A model generated the notes under the pieces. The model did not search any database, was not told where the DNA came from, and saw only the letters and a list, made by a program, of their open reading frames with translations. From Pseudoflavonifractor sp. Marseille-P3106 (GTDB lineage: Bacteria > Bacillota > Clostridia > Oscillospirales > Oscillospiraceae), in contig LT827123.1 of NCBI GenBank assembly GCA_900169975.1, positions 1-64,000 of the forward strand: 64,000 nucleotides of DNA. The letters are read 5' to 3'. Every line of letters begins with the position of its first letter. Within the stretch, counting starts at the first letter, position 1. Of the stretch, positions 16,908 to 27,855 are shown piece by piece. The position numbers and the translations under genes are program-made.

Positions 16908-17887
16908 TCCATCCTCACCTTCCCCTCGCCCAGCGCGTTGAGGATGGTCTTTACATTTTCACGCATGGCGTCCGTATAGGCGGAGAGGCTGTTGTCCGTC
17001 CCGCTCATGATCATGGAGAGGGGGCAGACCTCCACCCCGGTCTCCCGGGCGATGGCTTGGGCGGTGGCCTGTGAACCGTTGACCTCGGTAAAGATAGCGG
17101 GGAGGTCGTGTTCCCCGATGAGGGAGACGATCTCCCGGATCTCCTGGGCGCTGGCCTCGCTGCCCTCCTCCTCTTCAATGGCCTTGAGGATGGTGAGGTC
17201 AAAGGCGTCGGCGAAATACTGGAAGCCATCGTGGAAGGTGATGAGCTCCCGGTGGGGAAGCTGCATGTCCGGCTGCCGGGAGGCGATGCCGTCCCGCAGG
17301 GTGGACTTCCGGTTGCGCAGCAGGAACGCACTGTCAAAGGCGTTCTTCTGATACACCTGGGCCTGGGCCTCGTCCAGGGCGGAAAGGCCTTTTCCGATGT
17401 TTTCCACCATCTGGGCGGCCCGGTCCGGGTCCATCCAGATGTGGGGGTCGTATTCGTCCTCGTCCATGTCCTCAGGGTCGTGCTCTTCATGGTCCAGGGC
17501 GGGTAGAAGGGCGACTCCCGTGGAGCAGTCGATGACGCTGGCCTTGGACTGCTCCAGCGCATCGGACATGAAGTCCTCCAGCCCGACCCCGTTCATCACG
17601 ATCACGTCGGCCCCCTCGATGGCCTTCATGTCGGTGGTGGTGAGGGTGTAGTCATGGAGGCAGGCGGTCTGGGCGTTCACCAGCAGGGAGACCTCTACAC
17701 CCTCTGCGCCGCTGGTGACCGCGGTGGTGAACAGGTAGACCGGGTAGGTGGTGGCAAGAATCTGCAGGACATCCTTGCCTGCCGCCGTGGGGGCCTTGCC
17801 GGCGGCAGATTGAGCAGGTGGGTTAGAAGAGCAGGCGGTGAGGGTGAGAATGAGGGCCGTCAGAGCGGCTAGCAAACGTTTTTTCAT
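16904..17887 (-). CDS. Zinc/metal-binding lipoprotein of ABC importer (ZnuA family)
   Basis: This 327-aa substrate-binding lipoprotein has a signal with lipobox LTAC (Cys near residue 19), then the cluster A-I SBP fold. Metal ligands are suggested by His in LHDYTLT, by HIWMDP, by HREL(I)TFHDGF and by the Glu/Asp-rich terminal part. A His/acidic loop (HEEHDPEDMDEDEYDPH) before HIW is characteristic of zinc-specific ZnuA proteins. The ATG at 17887 lies behind GTGAGG. It is the first gene of the importer operon, whose promoter is at 17919-17947. Confidence 0.9.
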   Translation of the reverse strand: MKKRLLAALTALILTLTACSSNPPAQSAAGKAPTAAGKDVLQILATTYPVYLFTTAVTSGAEGVEVSLLVNAQTACLHDYTLTTTDMKAIEGADVIVMNGVGLEDFMSDALEQSKASVIDCSTGVALLPALDHEEHDPEDMDEDEYDPHIWMDPDRAAQMVENIGKGLSALDEAQAQVYQKNAFDSAFLLRNRKSTLRDGIASRQPDMQLPHRELITFHDGFQYFADAFDLTILKAIEEEEGSEASAQEIREIVSLIGEHDLPAIFTEVNGSQATAQAIARETGVEVCPLSMIMSGTDNSLSAYTDAMRENVKTILNALGEGKVRME

Positions 17888-17918
17888 GAGATACCTCACT
17901 TTTTTGAAATGCGGGATT

Positions 17919-17947
17919 ATTATAACCGATTTAAACCAGTTTGTAAA
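17919..17947 (-). promoter_or_regulatory. Promoter of the znu-like operon
   Basis: On the minus strand TTTACA (17947-17942) and TATAAT (17924-17919) are spaced 17 bp, 32 nt before the start codon. The AT-rich interval may hold a Zur/Fur-type operator, but I see no clean palindrome. Confidence 0.75.
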
Positions 17948-18050
17948 ATGAGGGGGTGCTCATACGTTGCAGAGTGAAAACCCGCGCCCCGGCGGGGGAA
18001 TTGGTGGCACAGGAAAACCTGTGAAAACGGGAGAAAGGTTGAAGAGACGG

Positions 18051-18079
18051 TTGAGATATGGCCAAATTTATGATAAAAT
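18051..18079 (+). promoter_or_regulatory. Promoter upstream of the diguanylate cyclase
   Basis: TTGAGA (18051-18056) and TAAAAT (18074-18079) are spaced 17 bp, about 90 nt upstream of the gene. Bases 17948-18050 hold nothing recognisable. Confidence 0.65.
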
Positions 18080-18169
18080 AAGATAAAATTTTGAAATAAG
18101 GGGAGCTGCACGGAATAGGATCGCAGACCCCGGACGGGGGTAAAGACCATAATCACACTTGATTTAAAC

Positions 18170-19318
18170 GTGACGCTGCTCTTTAATGTTGGGATTGATA
18201 TTTTTGCGGCCATTATCACAGTGATTATCTATTACAGCTATAAAAATGATTTTGGCAATACCTATGACAACTGGCTGATGGTTCGGATCGAAGGGGCCGT
18301 TCTCTTGGCCATTCTGGCGGATATTGCCATGTGGGTGCTCAATGGGAAGAGCGGAACAGGGGTGCGGGGGTCCAGCTACGCAGTCAGTATGATCTATTTC
18401 ATGATGCAGCTTTTGGTTGGGCTGGCATGGCTGAAATATGCGTGGTACCGGGTTTTTGGAGAGAATATGTCCCGGAAGGGGGAGCTTCTCTCCCGTGGGA
18501 TTCCTCTTTTCCTGCTGGGAGTGTGCATTGCGTTCACTCCGCTGACGGGGTGGTGCTTTTACCTGGATGAGTACAATTATTATCACAGGGGAGCCCTGTC
18601 TACTCCCATGTTTGTTTTCATCTTGGCCTATCTGCTGACGGCCTCGGCGATGGCGCTGGCGCGGTACAGGCAGGAAGTGTTCGTCGATCGGAAAAAAGAA
18701 CTTCTGTCCATTGCCTTTTTTGCAGTCCCGCCGCTGGTTGGCGGAGTGATACAGGTCGCCATCTACGGCGTCAGTCTGGTGTGGCCGAGCATGGTCATCT
18801 CTTGTCTGATGATCCTGCTCAACAAGGAGAGCCGGACCATTTCCCAAGATTCCCTCACCGGCCTGAACAACCGCAGAAGCATGGAAAAATACCTGAGGGG
18901 TTACGGGGAGGGCGGACAGGCGGGGGCCATAGCGCTCCTGATGATGGACATCAACGATTTTAAGCAGATCAACGATCAATACGGCCACCACACCGGCGAC
19001 GCCGCCCTGATCCAGACGGCGAACATATTGAGAAGGACATTTAACGGAACTTCCGCATTTTTGGCGCGGTTTGGCGGGGATGAATTTGTGGTGTTTCTGG
19101 CCGGTGCCAAAGCAAGTGAGGTCGACGAGACGGTGCGGAAAATCAGGGATCATTTTGCTGCGTTCAACCAAACCGGGCAATTCCCCTTCGGGCTGACCGT
19201 CAGCATTGGGTACGCCGTATCTGAGGGAAAGGCTCCGAACCGGATCGCCAACCTGATCAAGCAGGCCGATGAAAACATGTACCGGGAAAAAACCCGATAC
19301 CATCAGAGAAAGCCGTAA
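18170..19318 (+). CDS. Membrane diguanylate cyclase (GGDEF)
   Basis: This 382-aa protein has five to seven hydrophobic segments in residues 1-215, then a GGDEF domain (about 225-375) with DSLTGLNNRR and the intact active-site motif FGGDEFVVF. It should make cyclic di-GMP. An RxxD inhibitory-site motif is not evident before the GGDEF. The GTG at 18170 is the first usable codon but lacks a Shine-Dalgarno sequence. Codons from an ATA at about 18149, behind GGGGGT, continue the frame as IITLDLN, so the true N-terminus may be longer. It is single-gene, with a strong terminator following. Confidence 0.85.
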   Translation: MTLLFNVGIDIFAAIITVIIYYSYKNDFGNTYDNWLMVRIEGAVLLAILADIAMWVLNGKSGTGVRGSSYAVSMIYFMMQLLVGLAWLKYAWYRVFGENMSRKGELLSRGIPLFLLGVCIAFTPLTGWCFYLDEYNYYHRGALSTPMFVFILAYLLTASAMALARYRQEVFVDRKKELLSIAFFAVPPLVGGVIQVAIYGVSLVWPSMVISCLMILLNKESRTISQDSLTGLNNRRSMEKYLRGYGEGGQAGAIALLMMDINDFKQINDQYGHHTGDAALIQTANILRRTFNGTSAFLARFGGDEFVVFLAGAKASEVDETVRKIRDHFAAFNQTGQFPFGLTVSIGYAVSEGKAPNRIANLIKQADENMYREKTRYHQRKP

Positions 19319-19380
19319 AACCGGGCCTGATTTTCTGCGGACCGTTCGTTTTCATCCAGAGAACTGCCGGATGGGGAATC

Positions 19381-19437
19381 AAAACAGCCGGATGAGCTGC
19401 ATGGGAAGCCATGCGCTCATCCGGCTGTTCTTTTATG
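19381..19437. terminator. Terminator between convergent genes
   Basis: AACAGCCGGATGAG pairs with CTCATCCGGCTGTT, with an inner GCATGG..CCATGC extension and a TCTTTTAT tail. It separates the diguanylate cyclase from hppA and has AAAA on the minus-strand side. Confidence 0.88.
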
Positions 19438-19478
19438 ATTCTTTACCGACAGATGCCGGTCAGTGCTCAAGAAGCGGA

Positions 19479-21617
<2,139 letters not shown>

Positions 21618-21677
21618 TTTCTATCCAACTCCTTTTTGCGTTTCGGGGCAGCGCCCCACTCTTTAGACAACGACGCA

Positions 21678-21706
21678 ATTTTATCAACTTAGTGTTCATT
21701 TTGCAA
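21678..21706 (-). promoter_or_regulatory. Promoter of hppA
   Basis: On the minus strand TTGCAA (21706-21701) and TAAAAT (21683-21678) are spaced 17 bp, about 60 nt upstream of the start codon. Confidence 0.7.
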
Positions 21707-21858
21707 GCTCTTACCCGATTTTAAACCCTTTGAAAGGAGCTTTTTGACGAAATACACAAAATGGCTCAGAAAGAGACGGAAGGTATAGGCAATTTAACAA
21801 GCAAAAACGGCCGTTCTCTCTTCCTATATGAGAAGCCCGGAAGAGGCCTGCGGAAGGA

Positions 21859-21888
21859 AAAAATTCCCCCACCCGGCGGGTGGGGGAG
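21859..21888 (-). terminator. Terminator of the small exported protein gene
   Basis: CCCCCACCC pairs with GGGTGGGGG around CGGC. On the minus strand it is followed by AATTTTTT. It lies directly after the stop codon at 21893. Confidence 0.85.
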
Positions 21889-21892
21889 AGGG

Positions 21893-22537
21893 TCAGATGG
21901 TCCACTGGCTGTGGATGACGCCGGTGAGGTACCAGTCGTTTTCCCACACTTCAAACACCAGCTTCAGAGAGCACCAGTCAAAACCCTGGTTTTCCGGCAC
22001 GAGACCGGGAAAGTGGTATTCCACATACCGGCCCTCGGGGTATGCGTCGGAGGCGTTTTCCAGCGCGTTGCCGGACTCCAGCACCGTATCCACGCCGATG
22101 AGGGGGGCGGTGGTATAGTCGGCATTGAACACAAAGAGGGCAAAATAATCCGGGATGGTGTAGACCAGAGGGGAGCCCTTTCCGTCGGAGATCCCCCAGG
22201 TGTAGGCGCGGCTGTCCTCCCCGGCGGCGGCAAGGCGCTCGGAGGTGAGCTCCAGATCGCTGTCGGGATCCACGGTGGAGTAGGGGGTGAAGCGCACGCC
22301 CTTCTCCGGGTGGGCCAGCGCGGCCAGAGCCGGATAGTCCCGCGCCTTCATGGCCTTCAGGACGGCCTGCCCCCGTTCCAGCAGGGGGCCGTTGTCCCCC
22401 TGGTCCAGAGCGGCCTGGGGGGCGGCGGAGGCCGGGGCTGTGATCTCGAAAATGTGTATAAGAGCCAGCCCCACGCCCCAGCCCAGGGCGGCGCCTATGA
22501 GCAGAGTCAGGAGACACAAAATAAAGGTTTTTTTCAT
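21893..22537 (-). CDS. Small exported protein of unknown function
   Basis: This 214-aa protein has an N-terminal signal/anchor ([26 protein letters not shown], hydrophobic residues 3-28). The soluble domain includes [31 protein letters not shown], which resembles clostridial anchored proteins with an NTF2/DUF-like fold. A C-terminal aromatic segment ([21 protein letters not shown]) is typical of the NTF2-like group in which a beta strand ends in HxxWT. The ATG at 22537 follows GGAAGGAA. It is not part of an operon, and I cannot assign a function. Confidence 0.65.
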   Translation of the reverse strand: MKKTFILCLLTLLIGAALGWGVGLALIHIFEITAPASAAPQAALDQGDNGPLLERGQAVLKAMKARDYPALAALAHPEKGVRFTPYSTVDPDSDLELTSERLAAAGEDSRAYTWGISDGKGSPLVYTIPDYFALFVFNADYTTAPLIGVDTVLESGNALENASDAYPEGRYVEYHFPGLVPENQGFDWCSLKLVFEVWENDWYLTGVIHSQWTI

Positions 22538-22709
22538 GGTATCGTTCCTTCCATATCGAAGCGGCTCAATTATTTTACTGGAAGGTGGAGAAAAAAACAA
22601 CAACAAAAGGTTACAAAACACGCCGCTGTTTTGTGAGAAACTTGCAAAGGGCCTGAAAATGAGGTATACTGATTTGACAATTCTTCAAAAAATAAATGAG
22701 GTGACCCAT

Positions 22710-23480
22710 ATGCAGGAGCACGAGCTGCAGTTCCATATTCAGTGTAAAGAGGGGGATGTGGGCCGGTATTGCCTTCTTCCCGGGGACCCGGGCCGATGCG
22801 AGAAGATCGCCGCCTGGTTTGACAACGCCCGCAAGGTCCAAGCCAATCGGGAGTACACCGTTTACACCGGGACGCTCCTGGGAGAGAAGGTTTCGGTCTG
22901 CTCCACCGGCATCGGCGGGCCCTCTGCCGTCATCGCCATGGAGGAGCTCCACAATATCGGTGCGGATACCTTTATTCGGGTGGGCACCTGTGGGGGAATC
23001 GCTCTGCCGGTGCAGTCCGACGACGTGGTCATCGCCACCGGCGCCATCCGGCACGAGGGAGCCAGCCGGGAGTATGCGCCCATTGAATTTCCGGCGGTGT
23101 CCGACTACCGGGTGCAGGACGCCCTGGTCCGGGCGGCCAAGGCGCTGGGCAAACCCTGGCATGCCGGTGTGGTACAGTGCAAGGACTCTTTTTACGGCCA
23201 GCATGACCCCGGGCGGATGCCGGTGAGTTACGAACTGCTGGCCAAGTGGGAGGCGTGGAAGCGGCTGGGGGTCCTGGCCTCCGAGATGGAGTCGGCCGCG
23301 CTCTTCTGCTGTGCCGCCGCCCTGGGCGTGCGGTGCGGCTCCTGCTTCCACGTCATCTGGAATCAGGAGCGGGAGGCAGCCGGGCTGGATCAGAAGGAGA
23401 GCCACGACCTCACCGCTGCCATCGAGGTGGGCGTGGAAGCGCTGAAGCTGCTGATCCGGGAGGATCGCGGCGAAATTTGA
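22710..23480 (+). CDS. Uridine phosphorylase family nucleosidase
   Basis: This 256-aa cytoplasmic enzyme splits uridine with phosphate into uracil and ribose 1-phosphate for pyrimidine salvage. Family signatures are [13 protein letters not shown] (near residue 22), the catalytic/phosphate loop [17 protein letters not shown], and [10 protein letters not shown] which binds ribose 2'/3'-OH. The ATG at 22710 lies behind GAGGTGA. It is followed by its own terminator; a different purine/pyrimidine specificity within the family cannot be excluded. Confidence 0.85.
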   Translation: MQEHELQFHIQCKEGDVGRYCLLPGDPGRCEKIAAWFDNARKVQANREYTVYTGTLLGEKVSVCSTGIGGPSAVIAMEELHNIGADTFIRVGTCGGIALPVQSDDVVIATGAIRHEGASREYAPIEFPAVSDYRVQDALVRAAKALGKPWHAGVVQCKDSFYGQHDPGRMPVSYELLAKWEAWKRLGVLASEMESAALFCCAAALGVRCGSCFHVIWNQEREAAGLDQKESHDLTAAIEVGVEALKLLIREDRGEI

Positions 23481-23485
23481 GAGAA

Positions 23486-23524
23486 AGCCCCGAACCGGCT
23501 GAACCGGTTCGGGGCTGTTTTTTG
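23486..23524. terminator. Terminator between convergent udp-like and ldh genes
   Basis: AGCCCCGAACCGG pairs perfectly with CCGGTTCGGGGCT around CTGAA, followed by GTTTTTT. AAA on the other side gives some bidirectional potential. Confidence 0.92.
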
Positions 23525-23540
23525 GGTGGAACAGGCCTGC

Positions 23541-24485
23541 TTACAGCTTGAGAGACTGGGCAATCTCCCCCAGAGTGACGGCGGAGCGGAGGAATTCCTC
23601 CCGCTCTTCCGCACTCAGCTCGATCTCCAGCACTTTTTCCACGCCGTGCCGGCCCACGACCGCCGGCACGCTCATGCACAGATCCTTTACGCCGTAGAGG
23701 CCATGGAGGTTGGTGGACACAGGGAGCACGGAGTGCTCATCCCGCACGATGCACTGGGCGATGCGGGCCACGGCGGCGGCGATCCCATAGTAGGTCGCCC
23801 CCTTCTTTTCAATGATCTCGTAGGCCGAGTCCCGCACGTCCTGGTAGATACGCTCCATGTTCTCCCGGTGCCGGGTGTGGCCGCACAGCTCGCAGAAGTG
23901 GTCCAGATCCACCCCGGAGACGTTGGCTCCGCTCCACACGGCCAGCTCACTGTCGCCGTGCTCGCCGATGATGAAAGCGTGGACGCTGCGGCTGTCGATC
24001 CCCAGGTGCTCGCCCAGCAGATATTTGAGCCGGGCGGTGTCCAGCACGGTGCCCGAGCCGATGACCTGGTTTTTGGGCAGCCCGGAGAGCTTCTGGGCGG
24101 CGTAGGTGAGAATATCCACCGGGTTGGAGACCACCAGGAGGATGGCCTCCCGGTTATACCGGACGATCTCGGGAATAATGGCCTTAAAGATGGCCACGTT
24201 TTTGTGGACCAGATCCAACCGGGTCTCGTCGGGCTTTTGATTGGCTCCGGCGGTGATGACGATGAGGGCGCAGTCCTTTAAATCTGGGTAGTCCCCCGCG
24301 TGGATCTTCATGGGCCTGGTAAAGGGGAGTCCGTGAGAGAGATCCATGGCCTCTCCCTCGGCCTTGTCACGGTTGACGTCGATGAGGACCAGTTCGGAAA
24401 AAACACCTGTCTGCATCATGGCAAAGGCGGTGGAGGAACCCACGAACCCACAGCCGATGACGGCGGCTTTCTGGATGTTGACCAT
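23541..24485 (-). CDS. ldh: L-lactate dehydrogenase
   Basis: This 314-aa cytoplasmic NAD-dependent enzyme reduces pyruvate to lactate. The Rossmann motif GCGFVGSS (residues 11-18), NAD-binding ITAGANQKP, substrate Arg in DETRLDLV and catalytic His in IIGEHGDSE are all present, separating it from malate dehydrogenase. The ATG at 24485 follows GAAAGGAG. It stands alone, divergent from the ArsR operon, and a perfect palindrome in the shared upstream region (24586-24599) is a possible redox-regulator site. Confidence 0.93.
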   Translation of the reverse strand: MVNIQKAAVIGCGFVGSSTAFAMMQTGVFSELVLIDVNRDKAEGEAMDLSHGLPFTRPMKIHAGDYPDLKDCALIVITAGANQKPDETRLDLVHKNVAIFKAIIPEIVRYNREAILLVVSNPVDILTYAAQKLSGLPKNQVIGSGTVLDTARLKYLLGEHLGIDSRSVHAFIIGEHGDSELAVWSGANVSGVDLDHFCELCGHTRHRENMERIYQDVRDSAYEIIEKKGATYYGIAAAVARIAQCIVRDEHSVLPVSTNLHGLYGVKDLCMSVPAVVGRHGVEKVLEIELSAEEREEFLRSAVTLGEIAQSLKL

Positions 24486-24585
24486 CGGGATCGCTCCTTT
24501 CATAGAATCCGTTTGATTGAGTATGTCCGGCGGAAGCCCCCGCCATTCACTGTGCATATCATACTATAAAACTATGGTTTTATCT

Positions 24586-24599
24586 GTTGAAAATTCAAC
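24586..24599. promoter_or_regulatory. Perfect 14-bp palindrome, candidate operator
   Basis: GTTGAAAATTCAAC lies between ldh and the arsR-like gene, in the upstream region of ldh. It partly resembles a Rex-type TTGT..ACAA site but lacks the full consensus, so the regulator is not assignable. Confidence 0.5.
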
Positions 24600-24622
24600 G
24601 GGAAAAATATTTTTTAACCGCC

Positions 24623-24675
24623 TTGACAAACCCTATAAAATGAGTATAATAAAACATGTGAACAATAGCTCATAT
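24623..24675 (+). promoter_or_regulatory. Promoter and ArsR-type operator
   Basis: TTGACA (24623-24628) and TATAAT (24645-24650) are 16 bp apart. Just downstream, ATGTGAACAATAGCTCATAT (24656-24675) is an imperfect inverted repeat of the type bound by ArsR/CadC repressors, placed to block transcription start. It fits autoregulation by the following gene. Confidence 0.75.
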
Positions 24676-24696
24676 ATTGAATCGGGAGGGAATTGT

Positions 24697-25065
24697 ATGG
24701 AAGACGACGAGCTGCTGGAGCCGGAGCGCTGTGAATTTATCCATGTCCACGAGGACGTGGTGGAGCAGGTGAAGGGAAACATGCCGGACGATGAGACCCT
24801 GTATGATCTGGCCGATCTGTTCCGCATTTTTGCCGACTCCACCCGCATCAAGATTTTGTATGTCCTCTTTGAATCGGAGATGTGCGTGTGCGACATCGCC
24901 CAGCTCCTGGGGATGACCCAGTCTGCCATCTCCCACCAGCTCCGGGCGCTCAAGCAGTCCAAACTGGTAAAGTACCGCCGGGAGGGCAAGACCGTATTTT
25001 ATTCCCTGGCCGACAGCCACGTGCGCACCATCCTGGATCAGGGCATGGAGCACGTGGGAGAATAA
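24697..25065 (+). CDS. ArsR/SmtB-family metal-responsive repressor (CadC-like)
   Basis: This 122-aa winged-helix repressor carries the ArsR core (LADLFRIFADSTRIKILYVL) and the metal box CVC (C63, C65) in helix alpha3. An N-terminal Cys12 plus His16/His18 completes a CadC-like site for Cd/Pb/Zn. It should release DNA when metal binds. The ATG at 24697 follows GGGAGGG. It is the first gene of an operon with an HMA chaperone and a P1B ATPase, so it probably controls that export system. Confidence 0.9.
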   Translation: MEDDELLEPERCEFIHVHEDVVEQVKGNMPDDETLYDLADLFRIFADSTRIKILYVLFESEMCVCDIAQLLGMTQSAISHQLRALKQSKLVKYRREGKTVFYSLADSHVRTILDQGMEHVGE

Positions 25066-25079
25066 AGGGGGAGAATCCA

Positions 25080-25298
25080 ATGAAGAAGCGCTACAAGCTC
25101 ATTGATCTGGACTGTGCCAACTGCGCGGCCAAAATGGAAGACGCCATCAACAAGCTCGACGGCGTCACCGCCGCCACCGTGAGCTTTTTGCAGCAGAAGC
25201 TGACCATCGAGGCAGAAGACACCCGGTTTGACGAGATCATGGATCAGGTGGTGAAGGTCTGCAAGCGGATAGAGCCCGACTGCGTGATCGAACGGTAA
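25080..25298 (+). CDS. Small heavy-metal-associated (HMA) domain protein
   Basis: This 72-aa cytoplasmic metallochaperone consists of a single HMA domain. The metal motif is in LDCANCAAKME (Cys12 and Cys15), with Asp before the first Cys as in ZntA/CadA rather than CopZ, favouring Zn/Cd/Pb. It supplies metal to the neighbouring ATPase, which itself lacks an N-terminal HMA domain. The ATG lies 15 nt after the repressor, behind GGGGGAG. Confidence 0.88.
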   Translation: MKKRYKLIDLDCANCAAKMEDAINKLDGVTAATVSFLQQKLTIEAEDTRFDEIMDQVVKVCKRIEPDCVIER

Positions 25299-25303
25299 CG
25301 GCC

Positions 25304-25343
25304 CGCCGCGCCAGAGGAAAGGAGTCTCCGGCGCGGCTTTTTT
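25304..25343 (+). terminator. Internal terminator between chaperone and P-type ATPase
   Basis: GCCGCGCC..AGAG pairs with TCTCCGGCGCGGC and is followed by TTTTTT. It lies inside the metal operon, just upstream of the ATPase ribosome-binding site, so it should lower ATPase expression relative to the repressor and chaperone or act as an attenuator. Confidence 0.8.
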
Positions 25344-25368
25344 ACCATTCTTATAAGGAGGGATCGGG

Positions 25369-27228
25369 ATGACCCCGAAACAGAAAAAAATGCTGACGCG
25401 TATTGCCGTCTCCGCCGTCCTGTTCGGGGCGGCGGAGGGGCTGACCCGTGCGGTGTCTCTGCCCGGGTGGGCAGTCCTGACCGTGTTTCTGGTGCCTTAT
25501 CTTGTCATCGGCTGGGACATCCTCTGGCGGGCGGCGCGCAATATCGCCCACGGGCAGGTCTTTGACGAGAACTTCCTCATGGCCCTGGCCACCCTGGGGG
25601 CGCTGGCCATTGGGGAGTATCCGGAGAGCGTGTTCGTCATGCTCTTCTATCAGGTGGGCGAGTTCTTCCAGAGCTGGGCGGTGGGCCGCTCCCGGCAGTC
25701 CATTGCGGCGCTGATGGATATCCGCCCCGACTATGCCAATTTGGAAGAAAACGGGAGCACCCGGCGGGTGGATCCGGAGGATGTGACGGTGGGGGAGACC
25801 ATCGTCATCCGCCCCGGCGAGCGGGTGCCTCTGGACGGCGTGGTGCTGGAGGGGGTCTCCACCCTGAACACCGCCGCCCTCACTGGCGAGTCCCTGCCCC
25901 GGGACATCCAGCCCGGGGACGATGTGATCTCGGGCTGCGTCAACCTCACCGGGGTGCTCCGGGTGCGGACCACCAAGGAGTTCGGAGACTCCACCGTGGC
26001 AAAGATCCTGGACCTGGTGGAGAATGCTGGGAGCCGGAAGGCCCGGTCGGAGCAATTCATCACCCGCTTTGCCCGCTGGTACACCCCCGTGGTGGTGGGG
26101 AGCGCTGTCCTGCTGGCGGTGCTGCCGCCCCTCATTACCGGCGGGGATTGGGCCAAATGGCTGGAACAGGCCCTCATTTTCCTGGTCATCTCCTGCCCCT
26201 GCGCATTGGTAATCTCGGTGCCCCTCACCTTTTTCGGGGGCATCGGCGGAGCCTCCCGGCAGGGGGTGCTGGTGAAGGGGAGCAACTATCTGGAGGCGCT
26301 GGCCCGCACCGAGACCGTGGTTTTTGACAAGACCGGAACCCTTACCCGGGGCGTGTTCAACGTCACCGCTATCCATCCGGACGAGTGCTCCGAGGCCCGG
26401 CTTCTGGAGCTGGCCGCGCTGGCCGAGAGCTACTCCACCCACCCCATCGCCCGCTCTCTCCGGGAGGCCTACGGCCTGGACATCGAGGAGGGCCGGGTGA
26501 CCGGAGTGGAAGAGCTGGCCGGCCGGGGGGTGAAGGCTGAAGTGGACGGCCGGCCGGTTTACGTGGGCAACGACAGGCTCATGGAGGAGGTGGGGGCCTC
26601 CTGGCACCCCTGCCATCACGTGGGTACCACCGTCCATGTGGCGTTCCGGGGGGAGTACCTGGGCCACATCGTCATTTCCGACGAGATCAAGCCCGACGCC
26701 CGGGAGGCCATTGCCGCGCTGAAGCGCGCCGGGATCCGGCGGACCGTCATGCTCACCGGGGACGCCCAGACCGTGGGCGAGGCGGTGGGCCGGGAGCTGG
26801 GGCTGGACGAGGTCCACGCCCAGCTTCTCCCCGCCGATAAAGTGGACCGGGTGGAGCGGCTGCTGGCGGAGAAGAGCCCCAAGGGCACTCTGGCCTTTGT
26901 GGGAGACGGCATCAACGACGCCCCCGTTCTCTCCCGCTCCGACGTGGGCATCGCCATGGGGGCTCTGGGGAGCGACGCCGCCATCGAGGCCGCCGACGTG
27001 GTGCTCATGGACGATAAGCCCTCCAAGATCGCCGCCGCCATTTCCATTGCCCGGCGGACCCTGTCCATTGCCCGTCAGAATATCATTTTTGCCCTGGGCG
27101 TGAAGGCGGTGTTCCTGATCATGGGGCTGTTCGGCGTGGCCAACCTGTGGGAGGCGGTCTTTGCCGATGTGGGGGTGAGCGTCCTGGCCATTCTCAACGC
27201 CACCCGGGCGCTGAAAAGCAAGGAGTAA
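25369..27228 (+). CDS. P1B-type heavy-metal-translocating ATPase (Zn/Cd/Pb class)
   Basis: This 619-aa membrane exporter carries the transport motif SCPCALVIS (about residue 278), phosphorylation motif DKTGTLT (Asp about 319), TGES actuator loop, the HP motif in STHPIARSL, and the GDGINDAP hinge. It is shorter than CadA/ZntA because it lacks the N-terminal HMA domain, which instead is the separate 72-aa upstream protein. CPC with a metal-box ArsR regulator points to Zn/Cd/Pb rather than Cu. The ATG at 25369 follows AAGGAGGG. Confidence 0.92.
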   Translation: MTPKQKKMLTRIAVSAVLFGAAEGLTRAVSLPGWAVLTVFLVPYLVIGWDILWRAARNIAHGQVFDENFLMALATLGALAIGEYPESVFVMLFYQVGEFFQSWAVGRSRQSIAALMDIRPDYANLEENGSTRRVDPEDVTVGETIVIRPGERVPLDGVVLEGVSTLNTAALTGESLPRDIQPGDDVISGCVNLTGVLRVRTTKEFGDSTVAKILDLVENAGSRKARSEQFITRFARWYTPVVVGSAVLLAVLPPLITGGDWAKWLEQALIFLVISCPCALVISVPLTFFGGIGGASRQGVLVKGSNYLEALARTETVVFDKTGTLTRGVFNVTAIHPDECSEARLLELAALAESYSTHPIARSLREAYGLDIEEGRVTGVEELAGRGVKAEVDGRPVYVGNDRLMEEVGASWHPCHHVGTTVHVAFRGEYLGHIVISDEIKPDAREAIAALKRAGIRRTVMLTGDAQTVGEAVGRELGLDEVHAQLLPADKVDRVERLLAEKSPKGTLAFVGDGINDAPVLSRSDVGIAMGALGSDAAIEAADVVLMDDKPSKIAAAISIARRTLSIARQNIIFALGVKAVFLIMGLFGVANLWEAVFADVGVSVLAILNATRALKSKE

Positions 27229-27230
27229 AG

Positions 27231-27276
27231 ACAGCTCGGCCCGCCGTCCGGATGGACGGCGGGCCGAGCTGTTTTG
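27231..27276. terminator. Strong terminator after the metal operon
   Basis: ACAGCTCGGCCCGCCGTCC pairs perfectly over 19 bp with GGACGGCGGGCCGAGCTGT, then TTTTGG. It separates the P-type ATPase from the convergent ECF component. Confidence 0.92.
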
Positions 27277-27291
27277 GAGGGAAACGAAAGA

Positions 27292-27837
27292 TCACGCGGC
27301 GACGGCGTAGGGGCTTTCCAGCAGCCGGGCTTTTTCCAGCAGCAGCAACAACGGGGGGAGGACCACCAGCTGGATGACGATGCCGGGCAGCGCCGTGACG
27401 AATGCGCCGGAGAGGAAGACAGCCATGGAGTACTCCCCGGCGGAAAAGACCAGGGCGTTCATCACCCCGTAGACCACCCGGCCGATGAGCATGGCACCGA
27501 TGAGCTGGAGGTAGAGGTCGACGCTCCGGCGGCCGGTGTGGAGGAATCGGGCCAGCAGACCGGAGATGAGCCCGTAGGCGGCCAGTTCGCAGAGCATGGA
27601 GGGCAGATAGGCCGCGGGGGGCATCCCGGTGATGAGGCTGGAACACAGGGGGGCCAGCACTCCGCAGGCCAGGCCGTAGGGCCAGCCGCAGGCCAGACCG
27701 CACAGCAACACGGGAATATGCATGGGCAGGAAGATGCTGCCGCCCCGGGGGACGGAGTGGAAGGCCATGGGCAGGACCACGCCCAGCGCCACGCAGAGGG
27801 CCGCCATCACCAGGCGGCGGGTGGAGGATCGTTTCAT
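27292..27837 (-). CDS. ECF transporter S-component-like membrane protein
   Basis: This 181-aa protein has about six hydrophobic segments. It opens with RRLVMAALCVALGVVLPMAFH and FLPMHIPVLLCGL, the arrangement seen in substrate-binding S subunits of energy-coupling-factor vitamin importers (group II). No EcfAAT genes are nearby, so it would share a common energising module. The vitamin cannot be assigned. The ATG at 27837 follows AAAGGAG, and a hairpin with a T-run directly upstream (27856-27916) suggests attenuation. Confidence 0.7.
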   Translation of the reverse strand: MKRSSTRRLVMAALCVALGVVLPMAFHSVPRGGSIFLPMHIPVLLCGLACGWPYGLACGVLAPLCSSLITGMPPAAYLPSMLCELAAYGLISGLLARFLHTGRRSVDLYLQLIGAMLIGRVVYGVMNALVFSAGEYSMAVFLSGAFVTALPGIVIQLVVLPPLLLLLEKARLLESPYAVAA

Positions 27838-27855
27838 GGAAGAGAGCTCCTTTCC

